NCBI GenBank assembly: GCA_002995645.1
Contig: PUHO01000012.1
Span: forward strand, 115,132-179,131
Origin: SAR324 cluster bacterium
GTDB taxonomy: Bacteria > SAR324 > XYD2-FULL-50-16 > HCM1
Length of the DNA: 64,000 nt
Reading direction: 5' to 3'
The first letter of the stretch is position 1. Every line of letters begins with the position of its first letter. A model generated the notes under the pieces. That model was not told the DNA's origin, did not search any database, and saw only the letters and a list, made by a program, of their open reading frames with translations. Positions 26,775 through 35,661 of the stretch are shown piece after piece. Position numbers and translations under genes: made by a program.

Positions 26775-28258
26775 TGAATAAAAAAATAAGATTATTACTT
26801 GCTATTTTAGTATGTTTATACACGGGGATACAAGTTTGTAATGCCGAGCAACCGGTTGTTGTTTCTCAAATTATTGTTGGTTACGACGTGGTACGACGTG
26901 GGGAAACGCAATTAATTCAAGTTATGTTAAAAAACGTATCTAATTATTCTATTCCTGTGAACGTCCACATTATGGCAACCTTGCCTTCACGTAATATTGT
27001 CTTAGTCGCTAAAAAAAGAGCTCTTGCCGAAGATCGTAGTTTTACACGCGTATTGCTAGAGTATCCTTTGAAAGGCGTTTCTTTAGGACGCTACACGTTA
27101 AGAGTACGTGTGTTTGATGCAAAGAATAAGTTAATTGCAAAAACTTTAAACAGTCAGTTTGCTCAATTTTACGTATATAAAACAAAACCGCCTTTAAATT
27201 GGCTTAGGTATGCTAACGGTAAAAAAGATAGTGACACAAATAGTAAAGGATCGATCGGAGGTTCTTCGCAGTGGCAAGGCAAAGCAAGCGGGCTTGTTTC
27301 GCCGTCTGTGTTATTTCCTGAAGAAGGAAACGGCAAAGGTAAGAAAGGAGCGACTAATAACGGTAAAAAGCAAAGTTCTTTGTTAAAAGGCACTGCTTTT
27401 GGAGATAATAAAAAACCGACTACCATAGACGGGAATCAAGACAAGAAAGCCAGTTTAGATCTAGGGTTTAAGAAAGCGGACGTTTTTTGGTATCGTTTAT
27501 CTGTTCGTGATGCGTCTGTTTTACGTGGAGAAATAGCGTACATTAATGTTTGGATACAAAATAAAGGCGGCGATAACGCGCAAAAAATAGATTATACTTT
27601 GTATTGGTATTTCTCAAAATATCCAAGTCGTAAGATTAAGTTTTATAGTGCTACTATTCCCATTCTAGCGCCGGGCGAGGTGAAACGGACTATTATTCCC
27701 GTGTTGATTCCTAAAACGGAAATAGTGGGGCAATATAAAATATACGGCGTGTTAGATCCGGAAAATAAAATAAAAGAAATAGATAAAGATAATAATAGAG
27801 CGGATTCGACTGATTCTTTTATTTTTGACGATATATCTCTTGTGACGCCCGAACCGGACGAAGAAGGGCGAATTACGTTAGCTGATATTGGGCAAACTAA
27901 GTTTGCTTGGCGGAGTAATAAATTTAATCAATTTAAATTACAGATTTCACCGACTATAACATTTGCTGATACTAAGTTAATATTAAACATTCCAAAAGGG
28001 GATCGTTGGACTTCACTTAAAGAGGTGCATCCGTTTTCCGGTGAGTTGTTGCGGCTGGCTAAGACATTAATGGAAACGCAGAAAGTTGACTTTTTATATT
28101 GGCGAGTTATGGGGAGGACAGTCGTAGGAAACGTTTTTTATTCTCAAGTATATCATTTGTATTTTTCTAAAACAAAAACGCCGGAAAATGAAAAAGCGAC
28201 AGACAAGAAAGACAAAACAGGTACAGAAGAGCTAGCGATTCCTATGGAAGCAGAATAA
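26774..28258 (+). CDS. Exported CARDB-domain protein paired with the FG-GAP protein
   Basis: This 494-residue protein has a signal peptide (LLLAILVCLYTGIQVCNAEQ). The region from about residue 235 to 355 is CARDB-like (cell-adhesion related domain in bacteria): INVWIQNKGGDNAQKIDYTL, APGEVKRTIIPVLIP, and ILDPENKIKEIDKDNN-type ending. An earlier segment at residues 30-130 looks like another beta-sandwich. A Gly/Lys/Ser-rich linker separates them, and the C-terminal domain (KFAWRSNKFNQFKLQISP) resembles a fibronectin-like sandwich of unknown role. It is translationally coupled to the FG-GAP gene, so the two likely form one surface complex. Confidence 0.75.
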   Translation: MNKKIRLLLAILVCLYTGIQVCNAEQPVVVSQIIVGYDVVRRGETQLIQVMLKNVSNYSIPVNVHIMATLPSRNIVLVAKKRALAEDRSFTRVLLEYPLKGVSLGRYTLRVRVFDAKNKLIAKTLNSQFAQFYVYKTKPPLNWLRYANGKKDSDTNSKGSIGGSSQWQGKASGLVSPSVLFPEEGNGKGKKGATNNGKKQSSLLKGTAFGDNKKPTTIDGNQDKKASLDLGFKKADVFWYRLSVRDASVLRGEIAYINVWIQNKGGDNAQKIDYTLYWYFSKYPSRKIKFYSATIPILAPGEVKRTIIPVLIPKTEIVGQYKIYGVLDPENKIKEIDKDNNRADSTDSFIFDDISLVTPEPDEEGRITLADIGQTKFAWRSNKFNQFKLQISPTITFADTKLILNIPKGDRWTSLKEVHPFSGELLRLAKTLMETQKVDFLYWRVMGRTVVGNVFYSQVYHLYFSKTKTPENEKATDKKDKTGTEELAIPMEAE

Positions 28259-29092
28259 GTCGTATTAGGGGGGAATAGAAGGCGTTTTATTGGAAGGGCG
28301 TTGTTTTTATTTTGGTTGGCAAGGTTAGTATGGCAAAGGTGGTGAATTAGGATTGCTTTTGTGAGGGCTAAAGAAAATTGCTTTTTCTGGTGGTAAATCT
28401 TGATAAACTGGTTTTATATTTTGAAGGCTAAAGAAAAATTGCTTTTGCTAGTGGTGAATTTTATTTGAAGAGGCGTTGCTTTTACTTTAGGTTAGCAAGG
28501 TTAGTGCGGCAAAGGTGATAAACTAGTTTTGCTTTTTTATATAGCAGGTTTTCCCTTTTTGCAAAGTCAAGATTGCAAACGTGATAAATTGATTTTACTT
28601 TTTTGCACTTTAAAGAAATAAAAAAGAAAGAAGTTGTTTTTTAAAGTATAAGCGTGCTATTTATACAATTCTAAAGAAAAATTGCCTTTTTAAAAGGAAA
28701 ATATAAACATAAATAAAAGAAAAGTACGACAAAAACGTCTTGTTTAAAAATAAAATATTTACAAAAACACTTGTAAAAACAAACGGATAACACGGTTACG
28801 GACTTTTGTCTTTAAAACAGGACGTTTTAACGGCAAAATGGTTTGCCCTTTTATGTCTATATAGGTCGCTTTTCTTTAATAAATACAAGGGGAAAACGGA
28901 TTGTCTTCTTTTTTTTAAGATGACAAAAACTGTCATGGTTTTTTATAAAAAATAAATTGTATCTTCCTGTTGTTGCAAGATAATTATGCTAAATTCGCTT
29001 GGGTTTTAGTGTGAAAAAGTACTGTTTTTAAAAGAGTACAAAAGTTGTCTTGTTTTTCGTACTAAGATAAAAGTAGTACATAAATTACGTAT
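28259..29092. other. 834-base non-coding region with degraded tandem repeats
   Basis: I see no gene here. The first 380 bases hold degenerate repeats (see the separate entry); the rest is A/T-rich with no clear open frame, tRNA or strong hairpin. A gene remnant is possible but I cannot identify a source. Confidence 0.6.
28297..28640. repeat. Degenerate tandem repeats after the CARDB gene
   Basis: A unit of the form GGCGTTG(T/C)TTTTA with GGTT(G/A)GCAAGGTTAGT and GGCAAAGGTG(G/A)T(G/A)AA(T/C)TA occurs at about 28297-28355 and 28472-28532, with a weaker third at 28575. A second unit, GGCTAAAGAAAAATTGCTTTT followed by a GTGGT(A/G)AAT stretch, occurs at about 28367 and 28428. The units alternate, like the long and short copies in the murG-tail array. 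Confidence 0.55.
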
Positions 29093-29110
29093 ATGAAAAG
29101 GAGAAAAACT

Positions 29111-30334
29111 ATGATGTACCGAAGATTTGGCAGGACCAATGCAGATATATCTGTGTTAACTTGCGGGACGATGCGGCTTCAATATCAATGGCAAGATATG
29201 AAGCTAAGTGACGTTCCAAGAGATTGCCAAAAAAACGTTGAGAATATCATAGAATTGGCTATTGACAAGGGAATTAACCATATTGAAACTGCAAGAGGCT
29301 ACGGTAGTTCTGAGGTGCAACTTGGCGGGGTTTTCAAGAATCTAGACAGAAAAACAAGAAGTAAATTATACATACAAACCAAGGTGATAGCTGCTCCATT
29401 AGCCGACGTAGAACAGAAATTAGAAACGTCATGGGATAACTTACAGCTTGATTATATTGACTTTTTGAGTATTCATTGTCTCAATAATGAAAGAACTAGT
29501 GATAATGAATTAGACACAGAATCCATGCTAGCTCCAAACGGAATCTTAGCAAAAGCAAGGCAGTGGCAAAAAGAAGGCAGAGTAAGGCATATTGGCTTTT
29601 CTACCCATGCTGGACCTAATATTGTTATTCCCTTATTAAAAACCGGTTGGTTCTCTTATGTTAACTTATTATGGTCCTATATTTACCAATATAACACGCC
29701 AAGTATTGTAGAAGCTAAGAAACAAGATATGGGCGTTTTTATTATTAGCCCTATTGCAAGATCCGGCTTATTAAACCGCCCGCCAAGGATTTGGCAAGAG
29801 CTTTGTAAACCTTATACAGCTATGCAATTTAACGTGCTTTTTTCTTTGCTCTGCGAAAACGTAGATACTTTAAGCATAGGACCGGCGGTGCCTTCTGAGC
29901 TGGAATACCACGTTAATACGCTCTCTTTATGGGATAAAGCAAAAGATATTGTAAATACAATTCATGAAGCTTTATATAGTGAAATTTGCTCCCGTCTTGG
30001 TAAAGAGTGGGTAGATCATTGGCAAGAAGGGCTCCCCTCTGTAGCAACTACGCCAAAACGTATTAATATCCATGAAATATTACGTCTCTGGACATTATGT
30101 AAAGGCTGGGATTTTGAGGAATTTACAAAAGAAAGATATAGCTTTCTTACTAATTCGCAACACTTTTTCCCTGGTAATGCATTGACTAGTGAAGAAGAAG
30201 CCGACTTGATTCAAACTTTAAAAGGAAGTCGTTTTGCTGATACCATACCGACAATTCTCAAGGAAGCGCATAGTATGCTATTTGATGCTAATCTCAATTC
30301 CGGTCCGCTTTCTCTTAAATCAGAAAAGGATTAA
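29111..30334 (+). CDS. Aldo/keto reductase with an extra C-terminal domain
   Basis: Residues 1-240 form an aldo/keto reductase barrel: NADPH-dependent oxidoreductase motifs include MMYRRFGRTNADISVLTCGT, IETARGYGSSEVQLG (the usual Asp of the tetrad is Glu, Tyr is present), IQTKV (Lys) and DFLSIHCL (His). Residues 250-407 are a helical extension, without the Cys-rich ferredoxin-like motif found in many relatives of this subfamily. I chose ATG at 29111, preceded by AAGGAG at 7 bases; an earlier ATG at 29093 contains that ribosome-binding site. Substrate is unknown. It is followed by a possible hairpin and then rpmB. Confidence 0.8.
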   Translation: MMYRRFGRTNADISVLTCGTMRLQYQWQDMKLSDVPRDCQKNVENIIELAIDKGINHIETARGYGSSEVQLGGVFKNLDRKTRSKLYIQTKVIAAPLADVEQKLETSWDNLQLDYIDFLSIHCLNNERTSDNELDTESMLAPNGILAKARQWQKEGRVRHIGFSTHAGPNIVIPLLKTGWFSYVNLLWSYIYQYNTPSIVEAKKQDMGVFIISPIARSGLLNRPPRIWQELCKPYTAMQFNVLFSLLCENVDTLSIGPAVPSELEYHVNTLSLWDKAKDIVNTIHEALYSEICSRLGKEWVDHWQEGLPSVATTPKRINIHEILRLWTLCKGWDFEEFTKERYSFLTNSQHFFPGNALTSEEEADLIQTLKGSRFADTIPTILKEAHSMLFDANLNSGPLSLKSEKD

Positions 30335-30390
30335 CGTCCATGTTATAAGTTAACTGTAAGAAATTTATATTAATTTCGTTAATTAACACA

Positions 30391-30407
30391 GGCAAAAAGG
30401 CTTTGCC
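30391..30407 (+). terminator. Possible terminator after the aldo/keto reductase
   Basis: GGCAAA-AAGGC-TTTGCC forms a 6-base stem with a 5-base loop about 55 bases past the stop. No T-run follows directly, so the call is weak. Confidence 0.35.
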
Positions 30408-30454
30408 GTATATCTGGCGTCTTTTATTATTTTGTATTATAGCCTATGGTTTAG

Positions 30455-30483
30455 TTGACTTTTTATTTTAATTCTATTATCCT
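30455..30483 (+). promoter_or_regulatory. Sigma70-type promoter for the rpmB cluster
   Basis: TTGACT (30455-30460) and TATCCT (30478-30483) are separated by 17 bases and lie 45 bases upstream of the rpmB start. This would drive rpmB and probably the four genes after it. Confidence 0.6.
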
Positions 30484-30527
30484 AATACTATATTTTTAAA
30501 TTTAATTACTATACTCTAGGAACGTTT

Positions 30528-30713
30528 ATGTCTAAAGTTTGTCAAAATTGTGGTAAAGGTCCACAAGTTGGGAATAATGTCAGCCATGCTCATAATAAAA
30601 CAAAAAAACGATTTATGCCGAATTTGCAAAAAATTCGAGTTGTCTTGAAAAATGGCAATACAAAACGCGTACGAATTTGCGCTGCTTGCATTCGTAGTGG
30701 TCACACGCTTTAA
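30528..30713 (+). CDS. rpmB: Ribosomal protein bL28
   Basis: This 61-residue protein of the large ribosomal subunit is the zinc-binding (Cys-containing) form, with CQNC at residues 5-8 and CAAC near residues 53-56. Other hallmarks are [19 protein letters not shown] and [10 protein letters not shown] ribosome-binding site-like AGGAACG precedes the ATG by about 7 bases. Confidence 0.95.
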   Translation: MSKVCQNCGKGPQVGNNVSHAHNKTKKRFMPNLQKIRVVLKNGNTKRVRICAACIRSGHTL

Positions 30714-30735
30714 TTAATCTCATATTTGGGGATAT

Positions 30736-31329
30736 ATGAAATTTGTGAATTTAAATGAATTTGATGCTACTAAATATGAAATAACAGCAGAAGAGTTTCT
30801 TACTAAAAGAAAAGAATCTAATGTTATGGTTATTGATATTCGCATTGTAGAGGCATATGAAGCTAATCATTTAGCCGGTGCTTACTCTTTACCTCTTTTG
30901 TTTTTAGAAGAGCATTTAATGCAAATTCCACCTTTTGCCGATATTATTTTTTATGGCGATAGTGATGAAGAAAGTATCCAAGCGATTTTGCTTTTAATAG
31001 AAAATGGTTTTGATACGGTTTCTTTTGTTAGTGGCGGCTATAGTGGTATCCAAGAAGAACTTCTTAAATCTGGTGAAGTTGTTTTATCTAATGAAGATCC
31101 GGCAAAATGGGAAGCTATGATTGAAGAAATTCTTGATTCTAAAGTAAGACCTGCTTTAGCTTCTGATGGCGGCGGTATGGAAGTGTTAAAAATCCAAGGT
31201 GACAAACTATACGTTAGTTATCAAGGAGCTTGTAACGGTTGTCCAAGCGCAAGTGCGGGAACTTTACGATTTATAGAAAACACATTGCGTACTAGTTTAA
31301 ATCACGATATTGAAGTTATAGTAAGCTAA
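30736..31329 (+). CDS. Rhodanese-like/NifU C-terminal fusion protein
   Basis: Residues 1-110 are a rhodanese-like domain (VMVIDIRIVEAYEANHLAGA), but the catalytic Cys loop reads FYGDSDEES at residues 72-80, so sulfur transfer by a Cys persulfide is unlikely. Residues 125-197 match the NifU C-terminal (Nfu) iron-sulfur scaffold domain: KVRPALASDGGGMEVLKIQG with the cluster-binding CNGCP at Cys166 and Cys169. The product is probably an Fe-S cluster carrier with a degenerate partner-binding domain. It lies 23 bases after rpmB and 16 before gmk. Confidence 0.85.
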   Translation: MKFVNLNEFDATKYEITAEEFLTKRKESNVMVIDIRIVEAYEANHLAGAYSLPLLFLEEHLMQIPPFADIIFYGDSDEESIQAILLLIENGFDTVSFVSGGYSGIQEELLKSGEVVLSNEDPAKWEAMIEEILDSKVRPALASDGGGMEVLKIQGDKLYVSYQGACNGCPSASAGTLRFIENTLRTSLNHDIEVIVS

Positions 31330-31345
31330 CGTCGTCATACATCAA

Positions 31346-32056
31346 ATGGATTTTTTCCAACCTAAAGCCTTTGTTATTTCAGCACCTAGCGGTACGGGAA
31401 AAACAACGATTATTAAAGAAGCAAAACGATTAGTGCCTTCGCTTACATGGAGCATTTCTTGTACGACTCGGCAAGCAAGAGAGCAAGAGAAAAACGGTAT
31501 TGATTATTGGTTTATTTCTGTTGCTGCTTTTGAACGGCAAATTAAAGAAAAGGCTTTTATTGAGTGGGCAAAGGTACATTCTAATTATTACGGTACTTCT
31601 TGGCAAGAATTGCAAAAAGCGAAAGAAGAAAAAAACACGCTTATTCTTGATATAGACGTACAAGGGGCTTTGCAATTACAAGATAAAAAAATAGACGACG
31701 TATTTTTTATCTTTATCACGCCGCCAAGTCTAGCAACCTTAGAGCATAGACTTGTAGCGCGTAATACAGAAACAAAAGAAAGTCTTGCTATACGCTTAAA
31801 AGCGGCGGAAGAAGAAATGAACCACCGTTTTTTATATGACGTAAGCATTGTTAATGATTCATTAGATAACGCTGTTATTGACTTTCTTAGCTATATTTTA
31901 CAACAATCTATTGTTTGGCCGCAAGCTGGTCAATTTGACGTAAAAGAAATAGCAAAGCTTTTATATACGTATAAACGAACAGCAGATAGTATTCCTGCCG
32001 ACTTGATAAAGCTAGAAGCTATTATTACCGATATATATAACACAAAGAAGAGATAA
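31346..32056 (+). CDS. gmk: Guanylate kinase
   Basis: Gmk phosphorylates GMP to GDP. Walker A is SAPSGTGKTT near residue 12, and the GMP-binding region has SCTTRQAREQEKNGIDYWF, followed by WAKVHSNYYGTS and ILDIDVQGA. At 236 residues it is about 30 longer than usual; the surplus is at the C-terminus. It lies between the rhodanese-NifU gene and the RSH gene. Coupling of gmk to an RSH gene also occurs in enterobacteria (gmk-rpoZ-spoT), which fits GDP/GTP and (p)ppGpp metabolism. Confidence 0.92.
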   Translation: MDFFQPKAFVISAPSGTGKTTIIKEAKRLVPSLTWSISCTTRQAREQEKNGIDYWFISVAAFERQIKEKAFIEWAKVHSNYYGTSWQELQKAKEEKNTLILDIDVQGALQLQDKKIDDVFFIFITPPSLATLEHRLVARNTETKESLAIRLKAAEEEMNHRFLYDVSIVNDSLDNAVIDFLSYILQQSIVWPQAGQFDVKEIAKLLYTYKRTADSIPADLIKLEAIITDIYNTKKR

Positions 32057-32079
32057 TCTCCTTTTTCCTTTAGGAATCT

Positions 32080-34266
32080 ATGCTCTTTTTATCTAGCCTA
32101 GAAAATTTAATTCATCAAGAAGATTCATCTTCTGTCAAAGAATTGCTTCAAACTACGTTGCAATGGTTTTCCAAGAACCAAGTAGCATTGCAAGCAAATA
32201 AACAAATCTTTACCTTTTTAGAAAGATACGTAGATCGCAGCGCGTGGGGGCGTCTTGATTCGCTTAGTTTAGTTGTTGGCATGTTAGCCGAATGCTGGCA
32301 AATAAGCGAAGAGCTGCAAGAAAGTATACAAAAAACGTTTCCTGTTGAAGTGTTACGACTATTAGAATTAGTTGTTTCTTTATGTGAAATACGTCCTTTA
32401 GAAAGCTACAATGAAACGCAAGTAGTGAATCATTTAGCAGAGCATATTAGAAAATTAGTATATGTTCTAGCTACTGATTTTCGATCTTTATTTATTGTGC
32501 TGGTTATTCGTGTTGTACGATTGCCTTTAAATAAAGAAATTTTAGATAAAAATCGTCTTAAAGTAGAAGCAAGAGAATGTATTGAAATTTATGCTTCTTT
32601 AGCTGAACGCTTTGGTCTTGCTAATGTTAAGACTTATTTAGAAGACAAATCGTTTGGGATTTTATATCCGGAAGAATATAATGATATTGCAAAATATAAA
32701 CGTCTTTTTGCAAAAGAGCATACTAGTTTCCTAGATGAGATCAAGCAAGAAGTAACGCAATTAATTAGCAATGCCGGTATTCAAGATTTTGAGGTAAAAG
32801 CACGTATTAAACATAATTATTCGATATATTTAAAATCGATACGTTATCAAGTTTCATATGAAAAACTATATGATATTCTGGGAATGCGTTGTATTTTAGA
32901 AAAGGAAGACGATATTTATGTTGTACTTGGTTTATTACATCATAAATATAGATTTGTAGAAGATCGGTTTAAAGATTATATTACCTACCCTAAAGCAAAC
33001 GGATATCGTTCTTTACATAGTTTTTTGTATGCACAAAGTGGAATGGGCTTTGAAATACAAATTAGAACAAAAGAAATGGATTATGAATCCGAATATGGCA
33101 CGGCATCGCATTGGTCATATAAAACGGTGAATAATTCATCTTTTACTAGTGTAGAAAGTCCTTTCTGGGTGCAAGAATTAACAGAGAACCTAGTTGCCGC
33201 CAAAGACGCGACAGAGATTTTTACATTATTTAAAAAAGAAATATTTTCTGAATTTGTTTATGCGTTTACGCCAAAAGGAAAGTTAATTAAATTAGCATTA
33301 GGTAGCACAGTATTAGACTTTTCATATGCTATTCATAGCGATATAGGAAAGTGTACAACAGGTGCTATGATTAACGGGCAATATAAAAGTATTCGTACTG
33401 TTTTACAAAATGGCGATCAAATAGAAGTACTTGTTTCAAAGCAACAAAAACCAAACGCTAACTGGCTTTTATTTGTAAAAACGTCACGTGCTAAATCAAA
33501 AATAAAGGCTTTCTTACGATCTGAAAATAGGGATATAGCTATCAGGGAAGGGCGAGCTATTTTTCAAAAGATTCTTATAGAGTTACAAATAGCATTGCAT
33601 ACGGCAGAAAGTTCGCAACAGATGGTTCGTTTACTAGATGATGTTCATTGTGCAGATAAGGAAATACTATACCAACAAATAGCTTACGGACGTATTTCTA
33701 ATAAAACGATACTTCGTTATTTTGATGAAACTTATGCCGCTTTTCCATCACCTAAAAAGCTTTTTAAGTTTAAACGACCAAATCAAGAGCAAGAAAGCTT
33801 AATTCATAATGTAAAACCTTTATCAGTTAATGATATCCTAGAGCTAGACAATATGCCCGTTCGTTTTGCTCAGTGTTGTAAGCCAAATAAAAACGATACT
33901 ATTATGGGGATTATAGGGCAAAGTCGTGATATTGTTATACATGTAACTAATTGTGCTCATGTGAGTGAACTTCAGTCAAATAAAACAATGATACCTTTAA
34001 CATGGAATGATGAAAGTACTAATTTTAGTCTTCGTGTGAATTTAGAAGTAGTTTCTTTAAAATCGGCAAGTAATATATTAAAGTTACTGGAAATACGAGG
34101 AATTACTTTGAAAAAAGCAGTATTAGTACAAGAAAAAAAGATCATTAAACAAGAAATATATCTTTTAATTATAGATAGTAAAGTATGGCATTCTATTGTG
34201 GAGAAGCTAAATAAAATGAAAGCGGTAATAGATATATCTATTACAGAAGATATAATGGATTCCTAA
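32080..34266 (+). CDS. relA: RelA/SpoT homologue with degenerate HD hydrolase domain
   Basis: This 728-residue protein has an RSH layout. An N-terminal helical domain (about 1-190) corresponds to the (p)ppGpp hydrolase but lacks the HDxxED residues. The synthetase domain at about 230-350 carries DILGMRCIL, DRFKDYITYPKANGYRSLH, FEIQIRT and the YGTASHWSYK motif. The TGS domain follows (VYAFTPKGKLIKLALGSTVL), and a C-terminal ACT-like region (VNLEVVSLKSASNILKLLE) ends the protein. The RFKD motif in the synthetase loop is of the type usual for bifunctional or SpoT-like enzymes. Synthesis only is expected; the symbol is by domain logic. Confidence 0.85.
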   Translation: MLFLSSLENLIHQEDSSSVKELLQTTLQWFSKNQVALQANKQIFTFLERYVDRSAWGRLDSLSLVVGMLAECWQISEELQESIQKTFPVEVLRLLELVVSLCEIRPLESYNETQVVNHLAEHIRKLVYVLATDFRSLFIVLVIRVVRLPLNKEILDKNRLKVEARECIEIYASLAERFGLANVKTYLEDKSFGILYPEEYNDIAKYKRLFAKEHTSFLDEIKQEVTQLISNAGIQDFEVKARIKHNYSIYLKSIRYQVSYEKLYDILGMRCILEKEDDIYVVLGLLHHKYRFVEDRFKDYITYPKANGYRSLHSFLYAQSGMGFEIQIRTKEMDYESEYGTASHWSYKTVNNSSFTSVESPFWVQELTENLVAAKDATEIFTLFKKEIFSEFVYAFTPKGKLIKLALGSTVLDFSYAIHSDIGKCTTGAMINGQYKSIRTVLQNGDQIEVLVSKQQKPNANWLLFVKTSRAKSKIKAFLRSENRDIAIREGRAIFQKILIELQIALHTAESSQQMVRLLDDVHCADKEILYQQIAYGRISNKTILRYFDETYAAFPSPKKLFKFKRPNQEQESLIHNVKPLSVNDILELDNMPVRFAQCCKPNKNDTIMGIIGQSRDIVIHVTNCAHVSELQSNKTMIPLTWNDESTNFSLRVNLEVVSLKSASNILKLLEIRGITLKKAVLVQEKKIIKQEIYLLIIDSKVWHSIVEKLNKMKAVIDISITEDIMDS

Positions 34267-34268
34267 TT

Positions 34269-35654
34269 TTATAAATCAGTAATAATACATTCTCCTGTTA
34301 CCACTTGATTGTTAAAAGTGGCTTGGTGTGGGATCATCATATGTTTACCTTGTTGAGGTAGGATAATCACATTGCCTTGCAAGCAAGCTTCGCCTTGAAA
34401 AGAAATATCTCCAATCATAGTTAAAGAAAGCAAAGAAAGTAAATTTGGAATAATAGGAATACGTCTTTGGTAATCGTCAAAAGAATGAAAATGTTTACCT
34501 AGATGTACTAAAGGAAGATCAGGAAACATACGTTCCGGATTTATTTTTAATAAACCTTGTTCTAGCGTAAATAAATTAGATTGTATTAACAATAGGTCTG
34601 ATGTGTTTTTAACAGGAAGAAAGCGCGTTCTTGGCACGTCTAGGATAACGCTATTGTCAAAACAAGTAACAGCTGATCCGATTGCCGTTTCTAGTTGGAT
34701 TATAGACTGTTGCGCAATTGTTTTTGTATTAGTAATTAAAGGCAGATTAATTTGATTAGCTAAAAAGCGTTCTTTTAAAGAAGGTAAATGTAGCCAAATA
34801 TTATTTGTGTTAAAGTGTTTAAATACTTGTATATTTTTGAATTCTTCTTGCCTATGTTTTGGAATTTGTCCTGTTTCTATTAAAATAGGTCGCCCGTCTT
34901 TTGTTGACGCAAGACTCCCGCCTTTCAGATCATTTTTTGTTTTTCGAGTTGCTTCCATTAAGAAAGGAACTTTATTTTCTACAATATAGCTTAAAATAGA
35001 CAAATCAAGTGGCGCGGCAAGATTATCTATATTTGAAATAAAAAGATATTCTTTGCCTTGTTCTAGTAATGCATCTAGTTCCCCAGAATAGTATAGGTAC
35101 ATGTAAAGACTACCGTGCCCGGGCGGGTATAAAAGCTGTTGTTTTGGAAAAATTTCTGTTGCTTGTAGAGGCAAGAACGTATTGCTTTGTAAACGAGGAA
35201 ACGAATTTTGAGAAAATAAACGTATTTGTTTAAGTTTATAGTGATTTAAAATAGCTTGCGTTTCTTTTTCTGTATGTGGTGAAGTCAATAATAACAAAGG
35301 AATTGTAACGTTATATTGTTCTTGTATGACTTGCAATTGCGTTAGCGAGATATCTAAAAAAGATTGATTATTACGCACAGGAATCACTGCTTTAGGAATA
35401 TGTAATCCCATAGAGGTTCCTAATCCGCCATTTAAATGACAAATGGCGACTTTAGATAGAATAGATTTGGCTTCTTCTTGTGTTGGACTAGGTAAATCGC
35501 TATAATTGATAACTTGATTGTCTTGTAATCTTTGTATATCTTCAAAAATAGTTTTTTTTTGTATTAATTGCTCATATAGCTTAGTAAAATAATCTTTCTC
35601 ATAGTCTGTGTAGTTTGTATATTGATTTAAATCAAAGGGAAGGTAATTTGCCAT
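34269..35654 (-). CDS. UTP-glucose-1-phosphate uridylyltransferase (UDPGP family)
   Basis: The 461-residue product belongs to the eukaryote-like UDP-sugar pyrophosphorylase family, not the GalU family. Motifs include the nucleotide-binding LNGGLGTSMGLHIPKAVIPV, LLYPPGHGSLYMYLYYSG, LFISNIDNLAA with the metal Asp, and FNTNNIWLHL. It makes UDP-glucose (or a related UDP-sugar) for polysaccharide or LPS synthesis. I chose ATG at 35654, 8 bases from the stop of the upstream CHAT gene; an in-frame codon at 35693 would overlap that gene by 32 bases. It ends 2 bases from the convergent RSH gene. Confidence 0.85.
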   Translation of the reverse strand: MANYLPFDLNQYTNYTDYEKDYFTKLYEQLIQKKTIFEDIQRLQDNQVINYSDLPSPTQEEAKSILSKVAICHLNGGLGTSMGLHIPKAVIPVRNNQSFLDISLTQLQVIQEQYNVTIPLLLLTSPHTEKETQAILNHYKLKQIRLFSQNSFPRLQSNTFLPLQATEIFPKQQLLYPPGHGSLYMYLYYSGELDALLEQGKEYLFISNIDNLAAPLDLSILSYIVENKVPFLMEATRKTKNDLKGGSLASTKDGRPILIETGQIPKHRQEEFKNIQVFKHFNTNNIWLHLPSLKERFLANQINLPLITNTKTIAQQSIIQLETAIGSAVTCFDNSVILDVPRTRFLPVKNTSDLLLIQSNLFTLEQGLLKINPERMFPDLPLVHLGKHFHSFDDYQRRIPIIPNLLSLLSLTMIGDISFQGEACLQGNVIILPQQGKHMMIPHQATFNNQVVTGECIITDL

Positions 35655-35661
35655 GAGTATA

